Positions 1 through 11,604 of a DNA stretch of 64,000 nucleotides are shown here, piece by piece (the stretch's first letter is position 1; the number at the start of each line of letters is the position of its first letter). Position numbers and translations under genes: made by a program. Below the pieces are notes generated by a model, which was not told where the DNA came from, ran no database searches, and saw only the letters and a list, made by a program, of their open reading frames with translations. The DNA comes from Pestalotiopsis fici W106-1 (lineage: Eukaryota; Ascomycota; Sordariomycetes; Amphisphaeriales; Sporocadaceae), in NCBI RefSeq assembly GCF_000516985.1, contig NW_006917092.1:6389888-6453887 (forward strand), written 5' to 3'.

Positions 1-510
1 TAGTTGCATGCTCTCTTTACCATGCCCAGAAGTGCGGTCCAATCATCCACCCACAGCTTTTTCATGCTTTGAAGTCTTGTAGCGCATCGTGCAAGTACAA
101 TCGGAACCGAAAGAGCCAGAGTGACGAAAAAGAGGATTTGAATATCAGTGACCCTTGATGGTTTCGGGTACGTTACGCACAGTGCATCTCCAGCACTGGT
201 GGCTACTGAAGCACATCTAGTTAGCCATGACTGCGAATCGGCACGACGGAAAATCGAGACACTTACAGGACTGGTCAGTGAGTCCGCATAACCTTTGAAT
301 GCAAATAGATAGATTAGATAATAATGTCATGTCCTGGCAGATACAGTCGCTCATTTCCGCATCATTTGTCGTGGGACATTTCGCAATTTCAAGATTTTCG
401 GTCATGCATTGCACCTAGACTTTGCGGTCAGATCCTGTACCAATCATCGAGTGTAGGATAATCATTCGTTTTCTTACAGCACAACTCGGCAACAGAGCCA
501 TAAAGTCTGA

Positions 511-513
<3 letters not shown>
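1..513 (-). CDS. CFEM-domain PTH11-like receptor, 5' part (runs off window start)
   Basis: Three spliced exons are readable on the minus strand: 513-478, 414-267 and 205-21, with consensus donors and acceptors and matching phases. A further donor lies at 20-19, so the gene continues outside the window. The product starts with a CFEM module (spaced Cys, with DCICQ and LCGLTDQ) and then an extracellular Cys, a hydrophobic first membrane helix and the VDDW motif that follows it in PTH11-type seven-helix receptors. Such proteins sit in the plasma membrane and are thought to sense surface or nutrient cues. The ATG at 513 gives no signal peptide, so the true start is probably in an exon further upstream. 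I am sure of the family but not of the 5' end. Confidence 0.75.

Positions 514-541
<28 letters not shown>
513..541. repeat. (TTG)n trinucleotide microsatellite
   Basis: Nine perfect TTG units lie immediately upstream of the proposed ATG of the CFEM receptor. Read on the minus strand they are CAA/ACA/AAC repeats, and could add poly-Gln, poly-Thr or poly-Asn if translation starts upstream. Confidence 0.9.
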
Positions 542-3372
542 CTGGAAATACATGCAAGTACTTTCGGCAGATAGCCACGGGTGAGCCAGAAAAAGGTACA
601 TTCAAGAAAATAAAGTGATGCAAAAAATGAAAGAGACAGCTGAAAGCAGGCAGCCTTAGAAAAGATTTTGTGAATGAGTGACGGGCAAGACTAAAGCACA
701 ATGTTTCTGATGGTCTCCAGGACAGCGTCTCCAGCAACTCCCCATCGCACATTCCTTTTCACGGGCAGGACTGGGGATTGTGTGTCGCCTTTAAAGAAGC
801 ATTTCTACAACACATTGACAACTGTTTTCAGGTAGGTCTGGCTATTGTGATAACTTGGTGCAGGTTGTTCGTCTGTGCCAGGAATTAGTTCCAGGGTCCA
901 AATGTGAGCTGTCGGGCCGCGAGGCGGCCGTGCGCTTTGGAGGTGGGTATCCTGAAGGCATGTCAAAGAGACTAGGTACAAATATCACATGTGACAAATA
1001 ATTCAGTCATTACAGTTTTCATTGTTATCTTCCACATCGAACGGGCACAGGAGCATGTGGGTGATGTGATGGCGCTTTATGGAATCAGTCAGTACTTGAT
1101 ACACATCATCGAAATAAACCTGCAAATGACATTCGACGAGAAGGTTGGGATATCCCCTAGAATAAAAAAAGAAACGACGTGCATGACACGTAGTTGCAGG
1201 ACTGAAAAATAGGTGATGCTATTCAATCACAATGTTGGGCAGAGTTCGGACGTTACGCTACCACTAGTACGACGCTCCGGCCCAAGCTGTATTCAAGCGA
1301 GCATATATTAAAGTGCTCGGTGTCGCCTAACCTTTTTGGCCTTTTTATTCCGTAGCCGTGATCTTGCCAGTGCCACAATGCTTACCCAGTCCTTGGTAGG
1401 CGTTGAAAAGTCCATGCAATGCCCAAGTCGCCAGTCAGTATTATCTAACGTCCTCATGGGATCAAGTAAACTAGGGTCGGTCCACATCCTTAAAAGACCA
1501 GACGATGATTGATTAAACGCATATAATCTCCTATCAACGCTCGGACGGGAGATTTCCGGGTTGGCCCAAATATGATCAACTATTAGACATCGATACACAG
1601 CAAAGATATGTTTTCATTTGTGTATATGTGGTTCAGGGTATCTAGTATGGCCAATACCGTCATTCTCTTGGACCATCACAATGTGAGATGGGCACGATTC
1701 AGGCAAAAGCAAGTCACATCAGGCCATGAACCGCAGATCAAGATTCCAAGCAGCCTTTTTTTTTTTTTTTTTTGGTAGTGTATACAGTACAAGTACAGGC
1801 TGTGGATCTGCATGGCGTCAACGATTTACATCCGAGCGCCACCTGTCACTGACTTGATCTGCCACCTATCAAGCCTATTTCAAAATTTAGCTATAGCATG
1901 CACCAAATCCGGCCACTAACGGGAGATTGCCATGCCATCTTTTGGCGGTAGGATTGTGGTGGCACAGCCCTTCTTGGGAATAGTGTTGCGACACTACCGA
2001 CTGCGCAGGACCAAGCACCGGACAGCCTTCTTTCAAAGCAGTGCCGACCGTTTGATTGTTTCAGAAGGACTCTTTGGGGGTGGCTGGCCCAGCTGATTGG
2101 TTCACGTATCAGCATGGATTTGAAGACTATAATTTGAGCGGCAAATATCAGCTGCACGGGGCTGAACGCCCATTTGTTTCAATTGAGATGATCCATTCCA
2201 CCCCTATCTGTATGGTTTCTTGGTACTGCGCTTTCCGTGGCACGGCACTCCCAATGCCAAACGCCTGGTCCGCCTCCGCCGGCCGGAGTCAATAGCATGG
2301 ATGGTTGACTATCCCACCGACGATGTCCGAGCCCGTCGGCTTAACGCTAAGCGCATGACCTCGTGCTCCATCAACTCTGAATGCTTGTAGACGAGGGTGG
2401 CAAATGCGAAACAAATATTCAAGCTGCAATATCTAATGTCTAATAGTTTTCTTTTCTGTTTTGATTTGCATGGAATTCGAGGGTTGCTACTTAATGGGCC
2501 GTACTTCTTCTTATGTGGTGACGGTAGACTCGCTTCGCAGGGGGTGGGGTCGCCTTTATGCACTTCAACTTTTTCCCTTCAAGGAGGAATCAAGTCACAG
2601 TCAGTGTCATTTGATAGAAACTCCCATGTGGCCTGGGTTGCATTAGACTAGGTACCAAAGAGTAGAGAAGAAAACTTCTTTGGGGGCCGCAAAACGCAGT
2701 GTCCCAGTCTTCAGATTTTTGGACTTGTAACAGCTCTGGAGGAAGGTTTACGGACAAGATCGACAAGGACTTTTTTTTTTTTTTGGTTGTTGGGTTGGGG
2801 GGCTGTGTGTTCCCGAACCACTGTACTTTTGGGGTATACGGCTCAATTATGCCTTGGGGGTTCACAATGGTATCTCATACTAGTAAATTATACCATTGAA
2901 CATACATAGACACCCATGGGGCCGCGAAACTCGTGATGAAAAGACCGGTAGCACGGAAGGAATTCGGTAAAGAGTAAACAAAGTGAAGTAAAACTAATAC
3001 CCCCAAGGCTATGTAATCGCATCCTGCCGACGTCCGGGCTCATCCTTCCGCCCGCACGCGAATTTGAGGTAGGACGGCCGAAGCCGTCTGACTCATCTTA
3101 CGGCGTGCACAGCCCAGTTACCCATTATAGACATTTCCATCATCAAGGCTTGACCACATGCTGACCGCATCTTCCCCTCTTGTCAGAAATTCCGGAGACA
3201 CAAAAACGTGGACTTTGCGACCCGGACCAATTGCGAGCAGCTCTGACGCCATCTTTGTGACATGAGGAGATCGACGAGGCGATGATCTTGCATACAGCCT
3301 TTCTTAACCACCTCAGCAAGGGAATTCCCGAACTGACACGAAGTCAGGACCAGCACGTGGTAGGTGGTAGGT
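542..3372. other. Gene-poor spacer
   Basis: I find no convincing gene. Open frames here are short (under 100 codons) and match nothing I know. The stretch holds an 18-base T-tract at 1756-1773 and a 14-base T-tract at 2771-2784. It must contain the promoter of the CFEM receptor at its left edge and the 3' end of the UNC93-like gene at its right edge. Confidence 0.6.
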
Positions 3373-4967
3373 TCAACCGTCTATGCTGGTGAAACGATCA
3401 CTAGCGGATGATGACGGGCCGCCTTTCTCATCCCTTGCATGGTCAACACCGACTTCACTCCCTTCACGGGCCTCAACATCTAATTGTCTCGAGGAAGACT
3501 CAACCAACTGCGACGCGCCCATGTACACGAGAACTGCGATACCAACAGCATATAATGCGAAAATGGCACTGGCAAAAGCAACATAGGAAATCTTTGCTGC
3601 ATCCACGCCAAAGCAAATGGCCTCTCCGGCAGCCAGAAAGCCACGCTGGACGCCCATGTAGTGACTGATCTTGTCTTGAGGTATATCGAGGTTTCCAATA
3701 AACCACGGAACAATATACTGCCACAGAACGGATGCCGTCCAGTTCAGTACAAAGAGGACCATGGCAGGACCATAGCGTGCCTCGGTCCAGTCGACGGGAT
3801 TCTCCGGTGGAAATGAGCGATTGAAATCTCTCGTTCGAACGATTTCCCAAACCCAAGCGACGGACAGTGGAAGGGCAACAAAGCCTAGCCCAAACAATGC
3901 GCGTCTAGGCTTGGTCCATCCATGATTGTCGAGAATGAGGTGAAGAATATGCCCAACTGGAATCTGGACAATAAGGGCAATGAACGACAAGAGTGAACGT
4001 GCCCGCAAACTATTTTCAAATGCGTTCACGGAACCAAGATAGATCAGAAATGATCCTGCCGGAAGAAAAGCTGGTAGCATGACCAGAAGTTTCCAATCCG
4101 AAAAGACAGTCAAGTTGGAGAGGAGCTCAGACGCAACGCTCTTTCTCTCGATCACAATGGCTTTGCTGCTTGTATCGTCCTTTACCTCGTCAGGTCGACG
4201 GAGTATAACCAAAGACAACAGCGCCACCACCAACATTAGGGCTATGTACGTGGCGTAAATTGCCGCTGGAACTCCCCCACGCTGGATATTGTTTCGGTTC
4301 AGAATAACGGGCAGTATACTGCAGACAATGGAACCTCCAGCCTGTAGCGTGTTTTGGATGGCGATGAACTGGCCCTTGTTTTGGTCGTTGGAGTAAGCCA
4401 CCTGGATATAACCTGATGTGATGAAAACAGCACCAGCACCAACGCCAATGATGGCACCGCCGAAAAGGGGGAAAGCGGCTTGACCTGTCACTTCATAGTA
4501 CCACAGAGCGCCAACGTACTAAAAGTGAAGGGAGCGTCAGCCTTGAGTCTCGGAAGCTAGGTAGACACTATCCGCGGTGGCACAGACGGAGGAACGGAAG
4601 AAAAACGCCAGGAGCGACAAGACATGATCCAGGTCGAGACCACATTGAGAGGAGATGGGACAAGAATACGCAGATGATGAACACTGACCATTGCATACGT
4701 GCAAATCCCAAAGCACATCGTGACTCCAGGGCCAAAAATGTTGAGGTATGTTCCGCCAAAGCATGCTGACAAGAACCATACCGATGACAAAATCGCATTG
4801 GCGGTCTGAATGACATCAGCAGATTCAGGTCTTCCCCCTCCAGCACCCAGAAGATTCAAGGAGACAAAGACACCAGCCGAGAACGCGATACCGACCCCAG
4901 CTACCACGTTCTGCATGTAAGCACTGGTGGTCCAGGCTCGAAGCAGCGTTGAACATGAGCGTAGCAT
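3373..4967 (-). CDS. UNC93-like MFS membrane protein
   Basis: Two exons: 4967-4689 and 4518-3373, separated by a 170 bp intron with a gtcagt donor and a ttttag acceptor. The joined frame reads through TYAM-YVGALW, a typical UNC93-family junction. The product has about eleven or twelve hydrophobic helices, an early FVSLNLLGAGGG loop and an acidic, Ser-rich cytosolic tail. UNC-93-like fungal carriers belong to the major facilitator superfamily; their substrates are mostly unknown. The first ATG in frame is 4967, which leaves a very short N-terminus (about 18 residues) before helix 1. An additional upstream exon is possible, since a coding-looking stretch rich in Asp and Val lies around 5270-5320. 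Confidence 0.8.
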
Positions 4968-7281
4968 ATCGCTCGGAAATGATATCAAGCAATATGAGGG
5001 TTCTATGAAAATCGACAAGATATTTTTTTTTTAGTGATGGTGACCAGGACGGACGTGTCAAAGACTCTGGCAATTGGCAACTACTTGAAATATGATCACA
5101 ATGACCTGATAATTCAAACAATTATAGGCTCCCCGGACCCGACATGGACCATTCAGCTTTGAGCGGAGTTCTTCCCCTTCATGGCGCTGCTGCCTCGATA
5201 GCCCTATGACTTGACTAGCTCCACACGCCGGACACTGCGCCCACGACCCAACAGTCACGATCCAGGTCCGCTCAAACTCTCGACTTTGATAACATCCCCG
5301 CCAACGTCATCTGGAACTTCGGCTGAAGTATTGCAGTACAAAAAAAAATGTGATGTAACGTATCACGAAGATCGCTCTCAAGTTCCTCAACTCGACAAAC
5401 AAGGAGTCTACCTACCTAGACATGGGTGGTAGATGAGTTGAACCATACTATCAATTGTCTGGAACCGTCTACAGCCATTCAATTCCCATCGTGTCAGCCG
5501 CCCGGCACGCCTCCAATTTCGGTCCGCAAGCGAGCAAAACAATAATTGTGATTGAGCATAACGGAAACATAAATGCTCATCTTGAATCATGATGGGCATT
5601 GGTTGTTTGAAAATGCCCCAAATCGATTGGCTTGAAGGGTTTTGGGTAGGGATACGAAGGAATGAAGAAGCAGTATCCGATCCGGGGGATATGCTGGAGC
5701 CGGTCCCAAGGCAATTCCCCACCATCCATGTATCGTTATGGCGCATTGCAGGCCGCACACCGGCTAGATATCACTGCCACTATCACACGCCAGAGAAGAA
5801 GAAAAAAGGCATCGCAGCATGGAAAGAAGCCAGTCCTAATTGAGGCCGTATGCTGGGAAGTTGGAACGTGGCGTCCGATTTTGATTTTGATTCCAGAGGG
5901 GAAACCTAACTCTTGTCGTCGGAGCTTCCATTTTAGGCCCAGCGGTTCTGCGTTATGTGGACCGGGTTTTCTCTCTATCTCTGCCTGTCTAAATCTGAAA
6001 TCCCCAACTTTGAAAACGTGATGAAATTTGGCAAGAATTCGCAATATTGTGATGGACGTGTTGCAAGTGTGATTGCACATGCTTCATGATCTGATCAAAA
6101 ATTCTGTGACTCTCACGTAACGTACATACAGATTACAGGCGTTACCGAAACAGGGGGATGGGGACCGCAGAGGAAACGGCGGTGCTGTAGGCAGACCGCC
6201 TGTCAATGACTAGACTCGGGAGCCTCACGTTTGTCGACCAATTGCACTGCAAAAACAAGACGGGTATTGGTTGGTCGGCCCTATTTTTCCTTCCTCCTGT
6301 GGGTTTCGAAGTTTCGGTGATCGACACCCACCTACCGAGCACTCGGTAGACTGGCAGCCTGGGAGGTGGCCCCTTTCCACCCCATCAAGTCCCCATAATA
6401 GGCAATCAGTGAATGGGCCTCTTCTTTCAGTTAGTCACTGCCGTATGCAAGTATGTCGTCTTGTGTAAGCCGAAAAACTAAAAAAGCATACATACTCAGT
6501 CAGCTCAGCACTACTTACATCAGAATGCTTGTGAGTGGTGCGTTTGACTAATCATGGCAGGCTGAAAAACAGGGGCGGCCACGTTTTTTTTTCTACATTA
6601 TGTCTCATCCGTAGGGCAGAACGCACAAGCAAAGTGTCGGGTGCAACACACCTACGACTATGTATGGTACCTGGGGCAGGTACTTCCACATGGCTGCCGT
6701 CATCCATCAACAAGGCGATGCCGAGTCATCAGTATAATCATGCAGTATGATGGGTTCTTTGACATCCCCCATGGTAGTCTTTGGCTAAGCCACCATGGTT
6801 TACCGGCCCGTGGCGGCCAAGTTTGGAAGCCACCTGCAGTTTGGATTTTCGGTACCAATAAGGCGTCCATTTTCTGTTCCCGATATCCTATTGCTGTCAT
6901 TTTACAGAGCAAGGGCTGCCTGCCATATCCTTGTCATGTCAAGAGAAAAAAGAATTGTCTCTGATGCATGCACTTTGCCTACCCTATGGGGCCAAGGCCA
7001 AGGCATAACTCATCAGTAACACTATCAAGTGTTGACTTGTGTTGAAGGAACGATGATAAATAGAGAGGTCATCATCCATCTTATGAGTCCAACACACGAG
7101 AAGCGCATATCAAGCACATCACTCAATCCAATCTGACTGAACAGTCCTGATCCAATATCATTGTGAACAATCTCTACAAGATCCTTTTCTATCTACCCGT
7201 CTCACTTCAGCACGAGGGTATATTTCCCACTTTGCTTCGCCAGGCTTCGAATCCTGTCACTATCTCCTTCAGACATTAGCC
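4968..7281. other. Spacer and upstream region of the GT4 gene
   Basis: No gene could be supported across 2.3 kb. The open frames are short and unlike known families. The last 250 bases before 7282 are probably promoter and leader of the glycosyltransferase; a TATA-like gataaata lies near 7054. Confidence 0.5.
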
Positions 7282-8706
7282 ATGGAGCGCAAATATGCCC
7301 CTGGTATCGTGGTCCTCAACAAGAGGTACTTCACACGAGATGCGCTGAGCGCCGCGCAAGTCGGTGCCAGTGCTTTCACCTTGTCGGTCCTTCGCGTCCT
7401 CATTGATGCCAAGGTCCTTTCTGGCGTCGTTCTATACTCGCGTGATGAGAAAATCACTGCGGCAGATATCCAGATCGAGGAGGACTGGAGCGGCGTACCA
7501 GTAGTCACTGTATACTTCAACTTTCGCATGACTCAAGAAACCGTGGCGCCAGTTCTGAGCATGGCTTTTAACTACACGGCACTCAAGCAGCATGGAAGAA
7601 GATGTCAACCAATCGTGTACTACCAAACCGATACACTCCTCCAATACCACCCACATGGATACCAATTCTGTGTTACCCACCACGGTCCCTTTGTGTCGCA
7701 TTTCACTGAGCAGTTCTCTCCAGAGCTGTCAAGGCTTGCCTTTGGCGGAGATGCGAACAAGGTCGACGTCCTCGACCAACAGCAACGCAGTGGTATCGAC
7801 AGATTGCTAGAGGATAAATTCGGTACCGTTCTGGCACACTCGAACCTCCAGCGACGAGTCCTACAGAGTGAAGGCTTGAGTGCCGGTCGCTTCAAGTACC
7901 TGCGGCCGCCAATTGGAGTGCCTCAACTCGAGAGCCCTAGCATCCTACCTGAGAACATGCAACAGTTCATTGCTGGGTCAGAAATCCTCCTCTTCACGGC
8001 AGTAGCACGCTTGGATTATTTCAAGAACGTTGAGCTGCTGGTCCAATCGGGTATTCAGCTCTTGAACAAGGGTCTTCCCGTGCGCGTCCTGGTGGTTGGC
8101 GATCCAGAGGAAGACACCACGCGCCGGGCGAACCTGCTGAGTTCAGTCCCTGAACACCAGCGTCACAACTTTTTGATCCTCCCCAGATTGCCCAAGGACC
8201 ACCTCTATGCCCTATTTGCCGCCACTACCCAAAATGGCATCTTTGTCTGCCCGTCGCGGTATGAGACGTTGGGCATCACGCCCCTCGAGGCCGCTGCCAG
8301 CGGTGTCACCACGCTGATGACAGAAACTCCCAACGTCGAGGCCCTGGACTTTATGCCCGCGACATGCCGGGTGCCACAAGAGGCCGAGAGCATTGCCGCG
8401 CGGGTCGAAAAGATCTACGGCGACGGCATCCCAGTGTGGGCGGAGAGGGTCAAGAACCACGTGCGGCCCGAGACGTCGATCGAGGGCTTCGGAGCCGATC
8501 TGCTCAAGGCCTGGGCAGAGATGACCATGAGCCGCCGTCGTGTCAGTACTCCTACCACCCTGACGAGGCAGGATCGCGTCGGCTCCTGGGGCGACCGGGT
8601 CACACGGCCCCGACCTCGGCTGGCGACAGGGTTCCTCTCTGAAAGCTTCTCGGAGATGCTCACGCATGTACCCATGTCACCGGTCTCGTTGATCGTGTCG
8701 CCATGA
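7282..8706 (+). CDS. GT4-family glycosyltransferase
   Basis: Intronless, 474 aa. The C-terminal half is a GT-B donor-sugar domain: a VARLDYFKNVELLV segment, the RVLVVGDPEED strand, and the retaining-GT signature with two Glu seven residues apart (E328 and E336 in YETLGITPLEAAASG). The N-terminal half is the acceptor domain, with a THHGPFVSHF segment. Family 4 enzymes transfer a nucleotide-activated hexose with retention of configuration. No signal peptide or membrane helix is visible, so it probably acts in the cytosol. The last 80 residues are Ser/Arg/Thr-rich and outside the catalytic fold. Donor and acceptor are unknown. Neighbours give no clue. The lack of introns and the domain style would fit a bacterial origin, but this is inference. 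Confidence 0.85.
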   Translation: MERKYAPGIVVLNKRYFTRDALSAAQVGASAFTLSVLRVLIDAKVLSGVVLYSRDEKITAADIQIEEDWSGVPVVTVYFNFRMTQETVAPVLSMAFNYTALKQHGRRCQPIVYYQTDTLLQYHPHGYQFCVTHHGPFVSHFTEQFSPELSRLAFGGDANKVDVLDQQQRSGIDRLLEDKFGTVLAHSNLQRRVLQSEGLSAGRFKYLRPPIGVPQLESPSILPENMQQFIAGSEILLFTAVARLDYFKNVELLVQSGIQLLNKGLPVRVLVVGDPEEDTTRRANLLSSVPEHQRHNFLILPRLPKDHLYALFAATTQNGIFVCPSRYETLGITPLEAAASGVTTLMTETPNVEALDFMPATCRVPQEAESIAARVEKIYGDGIPVWAERVKNHVRPETSIEGFGADLLKAWAEMTMSRRRVSTPTTLTRQDRVGSWGDRVTRPRPRLATGFLSESFSEMLTHVPMSPVSLIVSP

Positions 8707-9418
8707 AACCGACGACGCTCGGCATACCTTTGAAGAGGGAGTCGTTGTGATGGTTGTACTACTAGTTTTTCCCACACTTTTATTGCTTTCGGATGTTTTC
8801 ATTACTTTTCTCCTCTTTGGTCTTTGTATTAGAGATTTCGTGACACCACCATCTTGGGCTGTGTCAAGGATTAGATCGTGGGGTACGGAGTTGCTGCTTT
8901 GGTGATTCCCGAAAAATACTAGGTTGCGGAGTTGCTTTGATGCGCATAGCATGGGGGGTTGGGTAGCACAGACTTCTTTTTAGCTTCACAGCACCATTTT
9001 CCGAATTCATATGATTTGTCTCAATTAAATATGCTGTCTGCAATCCATGTCTCAGATAGGTGGTAGTGGGAATCTCCAATAAGAGAATTAGACCATGACC
9101 GACCCAATCTTTCCTTCTTCTTGTGTCATTTGTTTCCATCTGCCATATCGACCACCAATTCAAGGTGACCTGTTTGCTAACTGCTTGCTTGGTACGATAC
9201 ATGTTGCCAATCCTCGAAGCGGGCCTAGAGAGTCGAGACTAGTCCGCTAAATTCGCATCCTTTCCATCAACGGCTTGAAGATCCAGGGTGACGAGGAAGC
9301 ACTGTCCTGAACTAAGAATGCTTGGATCTGGAAACAATTTTGTCAGTATTTGCTCAGAATCCAATATGTCAAAGAAACGCAATGAATGGCCCAATGATGT
9401 AACTGTACATACGTGGAA
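8707..9418. other. Convergent intergenic region
   Basis: Shared 3' region between the GT4 gene and the gene on the opposite strand. No further gene is seen. Confidence 0.5.
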
Positions 9419-10342
9419 TTAGCTTGAAAATGAACGTTCTGCTTGTTCATCGTCAGCCGAAGCGCCGTACTCGGAAACAGCTAGCAGCGAAAGGCTTGAT
9501 GTGGCCTGCTCAACCACGGTGCCCTCGACAGCTACCGCTTCTTTGGTAGTCTCTTCGACGACCGCTTCTACCGGAGTGGCCACCCGAGTGCGAGCCTGCT
9601 CAGCTGCATCCTCCGCATTGCCCTGAACCTCGTTATCTTGCTCGTAAGAGGGGCTGGGAAGAGAGGTGCTTCCAAGGGGTTGGTATCTACGCTCAAAGGC
9701 CTTCAAGAACAGATTGAATGTAGCGAATCCCAGAGCTTCTCGGTATCTGCTGCGGTATCGAGCCTCGTACATCGGGAATGTCATGCAGCAGAGGGGCACA
9801 CCAACATTCGGCATGGTGATGAATCTGATGACACACTGTCTCAAGGTAGGAATACAAATCCAGTGGCCGCTAATGCATCCAATCTCTACCATATTGTCCT
9901 CGCTATGTCTCTTGAGACAGCCCCAGCATAGCTGGTGATCCCAATTCTTCTTGCCGTTGGTAGAAGTGAATTGAACATATTCGTCTATCTCTTCCTTGTA
10001 CGAACCGATCTGCTCGGAGATGTAGATCATCGTATCCTCAATGTACTTGAGTTCGTGGTCGACGTCGGCCAATTCATTAGGTCCAAGCTGATGGCGGCTC
10101 ACGAGGTGGGAGAGTTCCTCTGCAGAACGGCTAATGTCGGCGAGAATACCCTGGTCGTTTTTGAAGGTGTCGCGAGCATCATCCTGTAGATGGGTCTGGT
10201 GTGCATCGACCCATTTGAAATCTTCCTTATACTGGATCAGCTTGGGGTGGGTGGCGGACAAGCGCTCTTGTAGGTTGGCAAGGCTGCAAATCGGGAAATC
10301 GCCTTGGCTCTCTCCCTCGCTTTGGGTGTCTGAGGCCTCCAT
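9419..10342 (-). CDS. Hypothetical protein with degenerate RING-like motif
   Basis: A 307 aa frame without apparent introns, starting at a clear ATG. The first 140 residues are charged and probably helical or coiled. They are followed by a Cys/His cluster (CWGC, HSEDNMVEIGC, GHWIC, QCV, PLCC) that resembles the first RING of fungal IBR-type ubiquitin ligases, in which a Cys pair, a GH-x-x-C and a terminal CC are common. Several expected zinc ligands are missing or shifted and no IBR or second RING follows. The C-terminal 90 residues are Glu/Ala/Val-rich and disordered. It may be a remnant or a divergent RING-like adaptor; a ligase role is not shown. Confidence 0.55.
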   Translation of the reverse strand: MEASDTQSEGESQGDFPICSLANLQERLSATHPKLIQYKEDFKWVDAHQTHLQDDARDTFKNDQGILADISRSAEELSHLVSRHQLGPNELADVDHELKYIEDTMIYISEQIGSYKEEIDEYVQFTSTNGKKNWDHQLCWGCLKRHSEDNMVEIGCISGHWICIPTLRQCVIRFITMPNVGVPLCCMTFPMYEARYRSRYREALGFATFNLFLKAFERRYQPLGSTSLPSPSYEQDNEVQGNAEDAAEQARTRVATPVEAVVEETTKEAVAVEGTVVEQATSSLSLLAVSEYGASADDEQAERSFSS

Positions 10343-11604
10343 GATTACTCGCTGTGATCAGAGAGGCTCAGTCCAAAGCAGAGAGTGTGGTTCCTGTGCC
10401 GTAGATGACTCCAATGCTTCTGGGAGCTTTAGAAGAAAGAAACAGGTGTGGTGGTGTGCTCAACGAATGTTTTGTCCGCTGGTGAAGGGTGAGAAGGAAA
10501 CTCAAGACTGAGTGGATGGTCCCAGTGAGTTAAAGGGCAACAGAACAATCAAACAAGAAGGCGCCTGGCTTGGAGAAAATTTTGTTTTAAAAGCGGACCT
10601 AGGCAAACGCAAGAGCCCAGGCCAGAAACCATCGAATTTGAGACTCCTCGTCGGCAGCCCAGCGTTTGATGGGGCACTTGGGCCGACGGTCAAGTTTCAA
10701 GTATCGTGAAAACGAGGGTTTGTTTCGGTGCAAAGTGGCAAGTCACATGGCTGCTCATATCATGAGTGGGATCGGGAAGGAGTCACACATAGTATCTACT
10801 CTTGATAGCTAAGGGAATCTGTGGTGCTCGACGACGAGAAGACATGCAGGTTTCGCATTGTGCAAAATTGTGTATCACTTAGATGAAGTTATCGACTGTG
10901 CCTGTTTTCAATATGATACAATGGCGATATCCAGCATGAGGACGATAGGTGCAGTTGGCATTGTCCCTGGGACATTGAAATGGAAAGATAATCAGATACC
11001 TAGTAATCGATCAAAATGTCAAAGAGGCGACAGACTACTATCGACGATGGAATCACAACAATTTGAGCGACAATCTAGAGCTACTCACAATGTTCTGTAG
11101 GAAGGCAGTAGCAGCAGAAAAAGATTGAAGGATGTCGACGAGGACCACGAGCTACCGTGATTTTGTTAACGAGGCGACTTCAATGTTCCTTGTTGTCTTC
11201 GGTTGCGAGATAGATGAACAGGAAATCGACTATGGCTAAGTATAAATATACGATATATATGCATCGGCGACTATACCAAATGATATTTTCCCACCCATTC
11301 TGTGAAAGAAATAAGCTTATTTTTAAGCGCGTAGCCCACGCAATTTAGCGCATTGGCTCCTGCAATCGGCAATGCTATACTAGCCGGGTGGATCTGGGAT
11401 TCTACCATATAGGTGTCACAGTTCACCAAGTCATGGCCATGCCCGTATTGGGATAAGATTTCCGGTTTTATAGATCATGAAATCGTTCCATTACTTCAAA
11501 AGGCTATCGCTATCCAAGGTATAATTATAATATAATGGCCAAACGCCAGGTATGAGGTTGTTCGCCGTATGGTACGCCCCAATAGATACATCCATTTCCT
11601 CAAT
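10343..11604. other. Intergenic region
   Basis: No gene supported. The region is AT-rich near 11220-11330 and 11500-11550. It contains the promoter of the RING-like gene and the 3' end of the repeat surface protein gene. Confidence 0.5.

Noticed and set aside
991..1212. 73-codon plus-strand frame with hydrophobic start
   Set aside because: The hydrophobic stretch is short and the rest matches nothing; no promoter evidence.
1308..1598. 96-codon minus-strand frame
   Set aside because: No domain, no signal peptide, no splice context; length expected by chance.
1756..1773. T-tract as a possible retroelement poly(A) tail
   Set aside because: No target-site duplication or reverse-transcriptase remains were seen beside it, and similar tracts occur throughout the window.
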